From Progne subis subis (lineage: Eukaryota > Chordata > Aves > Passeriformes > Hirundinidae): a DNA stretch of 64,000 bases. The position numbers were made by a program, and so were the translations under genes. The DNA is taken from positions 21,909,188 to 21,973,187 of the forward strand of contig JAKJHU010000037.1 of the NCBI GenBank assembly GCA_022316685.1, written 5' to 3'. Each line of letters begins with the position of its first letter. The stretch's first letter is position 1. Positions 50,766 to 60,165 of this stretch are shown in pieces. The notes beneath the pieces are model-generated. The model was not told the DNA's origin. It saw only the letters and a program-made list of their open reading frames with translations, and did not search any database.

Positions 50766-53700
50766 GAGGCTGGAAGAGATCTCTAGGGCAACAGTCCTCT
50801 GCTGTCAGAGAGAATCACGGCATTTGCATGAACTGGTATAGCTTCATCTAAAATTTATGCTAAAATTTTTGCTTTCCTATCAGAAGATTGTACTAGAACT
50901 TTCCTCCTTTAGTATTCAGAAGCCTTCCTGTAATTATCACATTTCATTTATCTCAGGGGGATGATAGCTTTTCTTCTAGGTTAACATCTTCAGAGGGGAT
51001 GTGCACGTGCAGCTTCCACTGATGAGCTTTCCAGTAGACTTGTTCCCAAAGCTGAGAAAATCAAAAGCAAATCCCCCCCATGTTCATTATCAGTAGTTTG
51101 AACTAAAAAGTGTTAAAGTCAGGAATGAACCCACATTAGCAATTGTATATCACTGAAGTCTCCTTTTCTTGGATACAAATTCAAATCCCTTAAGATTATT
51201 ATAGTCTTGAAATTGAGAGGTATCATGCATATGTAATTTTGACCAGTAAGAACCTATGCTGTTGACATTACCATTCAGTAAAATGTGCTGACTTGAGGGA
51301 CATGAATGCATTGTGCAATGCCTGAGAATTATCTCTTACTAATTAATCCCTCTTTGTTTGTAATCTCATGGGAAATATTTTTTCCTGTATGGCTGGAAGG
51401 ATTATATGGATGAATCCCTAAGGTGGCCTTAGTATTTTATCGCTGGGTTTTTTCTCAGTGGAAGGCCTTAAAACAAATTTACCATGTACATTTGTTTTTT
51501 CTTTTGTGTGTGGGGGAGGTCTGTAATCTGAAATCATTATAACCTGAAACCTGGATGAATTTTAAACAGAAATTCCCTTCTAGCTAAAAATTTGGCTAAA
51601 TTAACTTCCATAGTTAGAAGCCTAGTTTGTCTCCCTTGGCCTTTCTTCTTTAATGGATGCACTGAGTGCTGACTTTGCAGTATCAGCACATTTATATATT
51701 GACTCAGGTTTAGACTTTTTTTAACTTCTTTTTTATTTTTTTTTCTTAGGTTTGTTGATTACTATTAAAAGCTGTATAAACAAGCCAATGTTGGTTTCTG
51801 ATAATGAAAATAACTTGATGCAGATATGTAATTTCTACGTGTTAGTGTTTGCAGAGTAAGATCTCTGCAACCATTAAACTCATCAGAACAGAGACTAGCT
51901 ATTAATTTCTCATAACTAAAAGGCTTGATTCTCATTTTTCTTGAAGGACATCTGCATATTCTTCAACAAGGTATAAAGAAAAATAAAATTTTTAGTGCAC
52001 TGTGCTACTGCTTTATTACTACTACTGTAATAACGATTAAATGTAAAATTATTCTTGTCTGCAAGCTTCAGTTGAAAGCAACTTGGTCAACACTCCTTTT
52101 CTATAAGAACTTTCCTTAACTGTCACCTTATAATTATTATTCTTTTAAATCTGGCTATGTCTTTGATAAATATGGTACTAGAGACAGAACTGTCTCTAAA
52201 AGCCATTTAACAGTATTTTATGTTCAGAGGTTTTTCCCTGAAACATTTCCTCAAAGGTAGGATTTGGCATAGCAAGTTCCTTCTTATCTGACAGGAGCTG
52301 AGCGTTCTCAGTCCTTTCCTGGAGACAGACAGCTCTTCAAGGAGCTGTTCTCGTTGGGTTCTTCAAGCAGAATAGTTGTCTCAGGAACTGGTATGTAATC
52401 ACCAAAATCAACATCACTTAGTGCTATTTTCTTGTCAGATGACCCAGTGGAACTTAGCCATAGTTTTCCCACAAGAAAATTACAAGTTTTCTCCTCAGTC
52501 TTTATTAGATTTCATTGTAGATGCAAAAGATACCTAGTGTCAAACAGCTGACTTTTTTTTTTATAATTAGCAAAACTGACAGTGGTTAGGTGAGATGGAC
52601 CTGATTAATAAAAGGAATTCTGAAAAAGATAATTTAGTTGAGTAATATGCAAAACAAAAAATATTTAAACATGGTTTCAGTGGTTATAGATCTGTTTCTC
52701 TCGAAGACTGTCAAAGCAGTTTAATTGGAGTGTTTCAACATCTCTATGAGATAGGAATTCACTTTTACTATCATAAATCCTGAAAGGAAACCCAACCCCT
52801 TTATTTTCAAGCCTCTTATTTTGGTTCATACTATTTCAGTTCACTAATTTTCACTACATAAGGCTTGATTACCAGTACTACTAAATAAATCCTGCCTTTG
52901 CAACAGTTTTTTCTGTTCTTTTCTCCAAAATATAAAGCATCAAAATTGGCATGTGAATTCCCATTTCTACTCTTTCTATCTCTCCCAAAATATCAAAGCA
53001 GGTATTTTGACATATTAAGATTAGTATAGTATGTTTCAGTCTTCCTAATTAAAAAAAAAAATCTGTTGGATATTTCTTGCACTGATTTTGGGAAACTTGG
53101 CTGTGGACCCTTTTTTGCTGTCCAAAACAATTGTTTGCAACAAACCTTTCTTCTAGTGTAATGTGTATAGTATTTTGAGGGAACATTAGCAGTTTTTCTC
53201 TGAACAATAGGAAGACTGTGTCTTAGAAAGCTCTGGAAAGGATTTAGAGGTCAAAGAAGACAAGTCACTCAACATGAGTTCCCAGTGAGATGTTCTGGGA
53301 AAAGACTGATGTGGTCCTTTGATATATAAGAAGGGGAGTTGTGAGTCGCATAAGGAGGTGTTTTTACCTCTATCTGACACTGGGGAGATTAACACTGGAA
53401 ACACTGCATACTGTTCCTGTCTCTCAGCAATGTTGTTGTAACTACAGTGGTCTAAGGATACGAGAAAGGTTTGTAGCAAGGGATGCATTTTTGTTTATTG
53501 GACCAACTCAGATGTTTGGAAAAACACAGAAAAACAGTAGGGCATATGGGCCCATCCTCATAGCATGATGGCTGTATTGGGAAAAATTTTGCAAGAGTAC
53601 AGAAAAGAGAAATAAAAGTTGTTCCAACGTGTGAAAAAAAACCTCAATAGTTTAAGAAAGAGAAGTAACTCAAGATGTTAATCATATTAAAAAGAATACT

Positions 53701-54509
53701 GAGTGCATTAATGTTTTCAGTTCAGAGCAAATTCTGGTGCTAAGGGATGCTATGATTTAGAGATGAAAGTCATACTGAGGATGAAAAGAAAAACATAATG
53801 AGGAAGAGACCAACAAATGATTTAAAGGAAATAATGCAGAATTATTTAGAAAAAAAAATGCAAGTAACAATGCCATGTGTATTTGTGGATGCATGTATTT
53901 GTACAGGTGCTTCCAGTAACTTTTGGTCATGTTTCTCTGAAGTCACTCTTGGTGGTCTGAAAAGCAATTATGTTTCTACAGATTTCATTAAAGTGTTTGG
54001 TCAAGAATAGGTGAAACCTCTCTTGGAGCCATCCCGACAGAGAGACCTATAGTGATCTGAAGTACCATCGGGGCCTTAATGTGAGGTGTCACATTAGTAA
54101 CACACAGAGGATTCACAAGGACTTGGGGAAAAGACCTTAAAAATGTTCTGTATATGGGAAGAAACTTTAATCAGAGGTCACAGCTTGTTAGGCATCGAAG
54201 TCAATCAACCATGAAACACGAATCCATAGGGGACTAAGCTTTATTAGTCCCAAGCCTATATTAGTTGTGTAATACTTAGGGTGATTAGCTGTAGGGATAA
54301 ACTTCCAAGGGAGAAGTGGGTTAGGCATCTTTTGAAGTCTTTGGATGTCTTTTTTGGAAGACAGTGAAACACAAGTAATTGGGTTAACAACAGGAGTAAG
54401 TGAATGCAATTGTATGGCCTTTATAACAGAGAAGGAGAGCCTGATGACCTAATGAATTTTTCTGGCCATAAAAATCTATGAATCCATGAATGATAAATGC
54501 AAAGCATCT
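50766..54509. other. Unassigned AT-rich stretch
   Basis: No gene, RNA or confident repeat. CpG is nearly absent. The 100-codon reverse frame at 53186-53488 and forward frames near 53341-54010 carry no domain signature. A part at 54010-54330 keeps more CpGs than its surroundings. Confidence 0.5.
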
Positions 54510-54720
54510 CAGATGAGTCTTGTGAGGAATTGGCACAATGTCATCCAGCTAATTAACTCTGTGGCTACTGCCAAACGTATGTCCAGGTGAAAGCACCCCA
54601 GCCTGGCTACCGGCTTAACGCGCTGTGCTCTAACATCTTTCATTGTTGTCAGTGGAATGTTAATAGATGACGGCAGAACAACAGGGGTGAGGACGGACAA
54701 CTGGGAAAAGTTTAAGATAA
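54510..54720. promoter_or_regulatory. Candidate conserved non-coding element
   Basis: A 200-bp repeat-free block in very AT-rich, CpG-poor DNA. It contains CpGs in 'gccaaacgtatgtcc', 'taccggcttaacgcgctg' (54609-54626), 'gatgacggcagaac' and 'gaggacggac', plus 'agctaattaactctg' (54546-54560) and an E-box 'caggtg'. The local CpG and GC shift in such a background is the strongest constraint-like signal in the 50-57 kb part. Confidence 0.35.
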
Positions 54721-56150
54721 TGTCATCAGAACTGAGATGCTGTCACAGTATAATGATCTCCTGCTGGTACCTAAATGCAGAGGAACTCACGGAAAATTAA
54801 ACATCAAGGCATGTTCATTATGCAAAGCTGGAGATACGGATCCTATGGCAATCTCCTGTTACAATGGGCTTATTTCTGCCTTACTAAATGAATGTGGAAT
54901 CAGTGGACCAATATTTGTAGGGCTTTTTTCCTACATGGCTAGAAGCCAGGTGTACTTTATTGTATACTTCATTTAGATTACGGAGCATTTATCTACTAAA
55001 TTAAAGATTAAAAAGTATAGATTCAGAATGGATTTGGATTCTGCTGTTAATTCTGCCGTGATTATGATATCCTTTAGCTCCTGAGTCAGGAGCATTCTCG
55101 ATGTCAGAACAGTCAGTGCAGAATAGGCATTTTAATTTAGAAGTACCTCACAGTTTGGACATGGCAAGAGCACTCCCCCAGACAGTTACTATTACTTACT
55201 TGATAGAAAATAGCTTATTAAGATGCAGTATCTTGATCAGTTTGGGTTGTGTCTCCTCATGTAGGACCTTTTGCAGTGCAGGCCCAGGTAATATGCCAGA
55301 AGTTTGATGAAAATAAATCTGGAATTCCTTTGCAGACTATAAAGGAAGTGAGACAAGGCCCTGAACTTCCCTCTCTGTACACACAAGATGTAGTACTTTA
55401 TTATGAGAATTTGTTAGGACATGCTAAAAGAATATAGGCAGAGAGATGAGATTTGTATATATTCATATGACTCTGGGAACTAGTACTTCAAGAAAAATAC
55501 TGATTATTGTAAGAGCTGAGCACAGAAAAACCATGAGAAGTGGCAAGGATGATCCACAATTAATAATGTATGACAGGTCCAGTAACTAGCAACAGCTACT
55601 TGCTATTCTTTTGTTAGCTACAAAACCATGTTACATTTGGATTTGGTTTCCATAAATATCTAAGTGAGTATCTGGATCTAGAATTTCTGGCTCGTATTCA
55701 AGTATAATTTGAATGTTATCTGACTAGCCGAATCCTTTTTAATCTGTATCATTTAATACAGGGCAGCCACCTAGCACAAGTACTGATGTGTGACTGCTGG
55801 CATTTCAGTAAAGTATTTTTAATCCCTAAATATTTTTTAAGGCTTACCTATATTCATCTTTTAATAGGTTCACTTTAAACCAGCAATCTCAACTAATTTC
55901 TTTAAGAGATTTTCTGAAGAAGCCATGTTTCCCTTCTAATAGGTATTAAACTTTCTTTTAGTCAACAATGAATGATTTGACAAAGTTGTCACATGCATGG
56001 CCATCTTTGAGAATTAATGCAGGATTAATTTCTCTTGTGTATAATTCTTCAGTCTTTCTGTAAATTTTAGCAGACTGGCTGCATTGGGGAGAATGCTTCA
56101 TTGGCAAGAGTAATACTTTTTTTGTTTTCATATTTTCAAGGTAGTTTTGG
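54721..56150. other. Unassigned AT-rich stretch
   Basis: Short forward frames at 54737-54976 and 55101-55437 lie close together. They show no recognisable protein family, no cysteine-histidine boxes or other retroelement motifs, and do not join into one frame. I see no gene. Confidence 0.5.
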
Positions 56151-56154
56151 TAGT

Positions 56155-56193
56155 GTTTTTTGTTTGTTTGTTTGTTTTTGGTTTTGTTTTTTT
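56155..56193 (+). repeat. (TTTG)n microsatellite
   Basis: Several TTTG units are flanked by T-runs. Confidence 0.85.
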
Positions 56194-57349
56194 CTCCTCA
56201 CTGCATTTTCCAGAACTGTGTACTGCTGAAAGTGGAAGAGTTTGATGGAACAGTAGTCTTTCAGCATGACACATCATATGTAATCTTTCACTAGTGTCCT
56301 TTGTCCTGCAACAGCTGACAGAGTACCTGCACAGCAAATGATGTTTTCCAGACACCAGTGAAAGCCTGATGTTATTTCTTAAGAATGCAAAAGCTGCACT
56401 ACAAACTGGAATGACACCACTCTAAAGCTAATTCCTCCACTGGTTTCCCACCTGCCTTGCTGCAGAAACAGTTGCCTTTGCTGGCTGCAACAAAGATCCT
56501 TTAAAATCAGCTCCTAATAGCTGTAGTTCCTCCATGTGTATGAATGCTGAGAATAAAAAATGCAGTCCTCAAAATGCAGGGGTATCATTTAGGAAAATGC
56601 CAGGCTGATAGTGCTAATTACATGTGTAGAAAGATCAGAGTGCTGGTGGTGAGCCTGGTTCTGCCAAGGTGTGCTCATTCATAAACATGAGAGCCACCTT
56701 TAACACTGTGCATGTCGTATTTCATACTGGAGGTAGTGGGAATCATTCTGGTATTTTATCCTGTCAGATCTAGCACATGATTGAACAGGAACAGGACTAG
56801 CTTGGTATCAGAGGTTGAGGGTTCCTGGAAAACACTGAAATACTGCAAGAAATGCTTTCAGTAATAATTTCTGAAATTTGAGAGGTGAATTTATCAGATT
56901 TTGTGTACTTCCTCCTTTTCTCATATCCTAGTAATAGATATTACTGTCATGCTATATCAAGATACAGACATCACAATGAAATCATCATTATGTCCATACT
57001 AGCCCCCCTGAGCTGGTATTGCAGGAGTGATAGAGCTTAAAATGGTGCCATCAGAGCTTCAGTACTGTGGACAAATATTGCATTGGAGTCTTGAGTGTGT
57101 ATTACTTTAACTATAGGGGTATTAAATCTCTTTTGCTTAGCAGAACACCTCTTTGAATAATTGTATTTGCCCATCTAAAATCCACATTCTCACTTCATTT
57201 GAAAACAGGATCTCATTTAATTTTCCCCCTGATACATTACATATTTATTTTATCCAATTAAAAAAAGGAATATTTTGGTGATGGTTGAATAATACATCCT
57301 AAAGCAGAAATATCTTTTACGTTGCAGCTGCAGGAAAGCTGTTTGGATG
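56194..57349. other. Unassigned AT-rich stretch
   Basis: Nothing recognised. Confidence 0.55.
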
Positions 57350-57543
57350 TTTTTCACTGAAAGGGTAATCAAACACTGCAAGCCTGCTTCCCAGGCTACC
57401 CAGGGATGTTATGGGATCATCATCCCTGGAAGTGTTCAAAAACATGTGGATGTGGCACTTGGGGACATGGTTTAGTGGTAAACACTGTGGTGCTGAGTTA
57501 ACAGTTGGACTCTTACAGGTCTTTTCCACCCCGGATGATTCTG
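57350..57543 (+). mobile_element. CR1 LINE 3' end, diverged
   Basis: The order of blocks is that of CR1: 'ggctacccagggatgttatggg' (equivalent of 'ctgcccagggaggttgtgg'), 'catccctggaagtgttcaaaaacatgtggatgtggcacttggggacatggtttagtgg' (57421-57478), 'gttaacagttggactcttacaggtcttttccacc', then 'gatgattctga' as a reduced tail. Numerous substitutions show an old copy. It is on the same strand as the other CR1 pieces here. Confidence 0.9.
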
Positions 57544-58589
57544 AAGTTTATTATTATAAAAGCTCCCCTCCCCTATTTTGATTCTGTACTTAAGTACCTT
57601 TGATTTCAGAAGGGTGTGAGAACATAACTAAAGCTAAAATGTGTTCACTGCTCTCCTGAGTATTGATGTTCCTAATGCAGGACCTGAAGTTATAAATTGC
57701 ACTGGTATTCTTAGAGATTAAAGAACTGTTCTTGTTTCATTGTGTCATCTCCTTTAGGATAACAGCCATGCTACTGAATAGTAAGTAATAACAATACAGA
57801 AATCTATTAATTTACGTGGGCATGTTAAGACATATGAGCTCCAACAAAACAAAAAGAATTCTGAAAGTTTGGAAATTATATGGAAAACATGTCAGAGATA
57901 GATTTGTATCATATATAAATGGTCTACCACGTTGAGAAAATTGCGTATATTTAGCAAGTGCTATTACCTATATTTTCAAAATGCCTATTTTAAATCAAGC
58001 TCTAAAAAAAGGTAAAAAACACCAAAATCCTTCAAGCAAAAGCTTTGAAATCAGACAAATCACTCTCACTGCCCCCATCCCCAAAGCAGTGCTCTGGCTC
58101 TGCTTGAAGCAGACAAAGTGCAGGAAGTTTAGAGCGGGAGCTGTGAGCGAAGGCCCCGTGACATGAGGAGGTGTTGCAGCTGATGGCTATCAGGCACCGC
58201 AGCACAGCCAGCGCCTTCGTGTCCTGTGCCAGCGTCCCAGCTGGGTGGGGGGCAAGCAGCAAACGGAGACTTGGCCCAGTGCCCGGGCATTTTGGCTTTC
58301 TGCAGCTCTAAAGGCCATGGCTTTACCAGTGGGCAGCAAAGAAGTTTCTCACCAGTTTGACCCCGGGTTTTCCATGGCAAAGTCCGTGTACAGCTCCTTA
58401 AAGCCATTTATTCATGGTGCAGCAACTGAGAAACAACAGGAGCTGGTGCCTCCGAGGAGGGTCTCTCCACCAGGGAGTCTTGTGAGGGGTCAGACCGGGA
58501 AGTTTCCTTAACAATAAAACGGGGGGGAAAAAAGAGAGCATTTGGTGTGCCCCGTTTGAAGCTCTGAAGAAAGCCCCAGGGCTCGGTTC
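57544..58589. other. Unassigned stretch, rising GC towards the CpG island
   Basis: The interval is AT-rich to about 58050, then GC and CpG rise (58130-58300). Overlapping frames of 61-96 codons on both strands are shadows without domains. The stretch next to the island could be promoter-proximal DNA. Confidence 0.45.
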
Positions 58590-59640
58590 TTCCCTCGCAC
58601 ACAGGGAGGGGACTGCTGGAGCCGGCGGTGCTACGGCTGATTTAGAGGCGATGCGAGACCAAACGCGGCCTTTAATGCGACTGGGCAAGATCGGATTAAA
58701 TTAAGCTCGGGTGCAACCGCAGAGATTTTGGGGGGGGTTGTGGGGAGTGTGGGGGTGTGTGTGTTTAGACTGGGGATTCCCGCAGGTGTGCGGGAGCCCG
58801 GCGGAGTGCGGGCGGGATGGAGCGGGCTGGCCGGAGCGCTGGCCGGAGCGGTGACTGGAGCCCTGGCCGGAGCGGTGACTGGAGCCCTGGCCGGAGCGGT
58901 GACTGGAGCGGTGACTGGAGCGGTGAATGGAGCCCTGGCCGGAGCGGTGACTGGAGCCCTGGCCGGAGCGGTGGCCGGAGCGCTGGCCGGAGCGGTGACT
59001 GGAGCCCTGGCCGGAGCGGTGACTGGAGCCCTGTCCGGAGCGGTGGCCGGGCAGGGCCGGCCGGGCAGGGCGCAGTTGGGCCGGATCATTCCTGACACGG
59101 GGAGCGCGGGAGCAGCCGCGGCTCCAGCCTGTCGGCCGCTCGGCAGGTTGATGGATGTGCTGGCCTGCGAGCGCTCGCCACCCCGGCCAGTCCAGCCCAT
59201 CCACAATGAGTTACAGTTTCCCGGTCCCCCTCCCGGCACCTCCTCCCCCTCTTCCTCCCCGCTGCCGCCCGCCTGCGGAGGGCTCTCCTCGCACGGCAGC
59301 GCCCGCTGGAACTGGAATGCCCTGTCTGGTGCCCCTGCGCCTGGGCGAGGGCAGCGCCTCCGCTTTCCCGGGGGGAGGCATTTTCCTCTCTGGCTGCAAG
59401 GGACGAAGGTTTGACTAGGGGGCGGATGGTAGATTTGCGTCGCCCGGGACCTGGCCGGGGAGCTGGCCCGTTCCCATCCCTTCCCTCGCCTCGGCGGCCC
59501 CCCGCTCCTCCCGGGAATGTGTCCGCAGGGGAGCCCTCCGCCCGCGAGGCGTCCCGAGGAAGTGCGCGGCACGGCCGTCTCCCAGGGAAAATGTGCTCCA
59601 GCCCTGCCGTGTTCCCACCAGCTTCTCTTTTCCTCTCCTT
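58590..59640. promoter_or_regulatory. CpG island, candidate promoter
   Basis: CpG density rises sharply here and GC is far above the rest of the window; it is the only island in 64 kb. CpG-rich unique sequence lies on both sides of the minisatellite, especially 59060-59600 with many CCG/CGG words. In birds such islands usually mark promoters of housekeeping or developmental genes or long non-coding RNAs. No TATA box with convincing spacing, no recognisable first exon and no splice donor could be assigned. Direction is undetermined. Open frames crossing it on both strands (up to 344 codons on minus, 228 on plus) follow from high GC and the 12-bp array; none has a recognisable domain. Confidence 0.75.
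58834..59049 (+). repeat. GC-rich minisatellite, 18 units of 12 bp
   Basis: Eighteen consecutive 12-bp units with no indels. Two main forms are gagcggtgactg and gagccctggccg, largely alternating to make a 24-bp higher-order unit, with variants gagcgctggccg (first and thirteenth), gagcggtgaatg (eighth), gagcggtggccg (twelfth, eighteenth) and gagccctgtccg (seventeenth). The unit length is divisible by three and only one forward frame meets TGA, so five frames stay open and read Gly-Ala-Leu-Ala/Gly-Ala-Val-Thr, Arg-Ser-Gly-Asp-Trp-Ser, or on minus Val-Thr-Ala-Pro/Ala-Arg-Ala-Pro repeats. Near-identity implies recent expansion and likely length polymorphism. Confidence 0.97.
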
Positions 59641-60165
59641 GCATCTGTTTTCGTTTTCTGCGCATTTATACTTTAAAGATGATGTTCGCCCTTCCGCATC
59701 CCTTCCCTCTCCACCGCTGCCACCCCTCCCTCCCCCCAGGAAGATGAATTTCATCTGGGCCTTGAAACAGGGCAAGGAACAATAAATATTTATGGGCACC
59801 AGGGGAAGGTTGAACTGTAAACCACCACTTATCCCTACGTCTCTTATGAAAGGAATTAGCATTGCAAAATTTACATTAGGGAAAAAAAAAAAAAAAAAAA
59901 AAAAAAGAGGAGAGAGAAGCGTTTCTATGATGTGATACCTATTTAAACTGGAGCAAAATACATCTTCACAGAGCCAAATCTGGGGCATGGCCTTTAAACT
60001 GTAATGGCCAAATTAAAACAAATGGTCAAAATTAAACACTCCAGCCCTCACCGAATGTGAAAGTTCAAGTGATGAGGAAATATGTGTGTAGCAGATCACT
60101 TTTCTACACTTCTATTTGAACAAAGTCGTGGGGAGGTTTTTTTTAAACCATTTTAAGCGTATTCA
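59641..60165. promoter_or_regulatory. Candidate conserved element beside the CpG island
   Basis: After a pyrimidine-rich stretch (59690-59740) the sequence from 59741 becomes AT-rich and word-like: 'caataaatatttatgggcac' (59780-59799), 'aaccaccacttatccctacg' (59820-59839, with a RUNX-like 'aaccacca'), and 'gaaaggaattagcattgcaaa'. An A25 run (59882-59906) interrupts it, and the pattern resumes at 59920-60070. A MEF2-like AT core adjoins the island. Unverified by alignment. Confidence 0.33.
59882..59906 (+). repeat. Poly(A) run, 25 bp
   Basis: Uninterrupted A-tract. It gives the Phe-run in the reverse frame 59086-59988, which is therefore not a gene. Confidence 0.9.

Noticed and set aside
50755..50812. 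Minus-strand CR1 start ('gaggctggaagagatctctagg')
   Set aside because: Similarity to the CR1 reverse 3' end is limited to one short block and the expected tail repeats are missing.
53798..55437. Run of short plus-strand frames as a decayed retroviral or other gene
   Set aside because: Frames do not join, and I saw no protease, polymerase, zinc-knuckle or envelope-type motif and no paired LTR ends.
58728..59414. 228-codon plus-strand frame with Gly-Ala-Leu-Ala/Gly-Ala-Val-Thr repeats
   Set aside because: Product of the minisatellite and high GC; the non-repeat part has no recognisable family.
58631..59665. 344-codon minus-strand frame as a Pro/Ala/Thr-rich gene
   Set aside because: Its bulk is the 12-bp minisatellite read in one of five open frames; no domain, splice signal or start context supports it, and competing frames of similar length exist.
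59086..59988. 300-codon minus-strand frame
   Set aside because: It crosses the A25 run (poly-Phe) and the CpG island; composition shifts abruptly, with no protein-like region.
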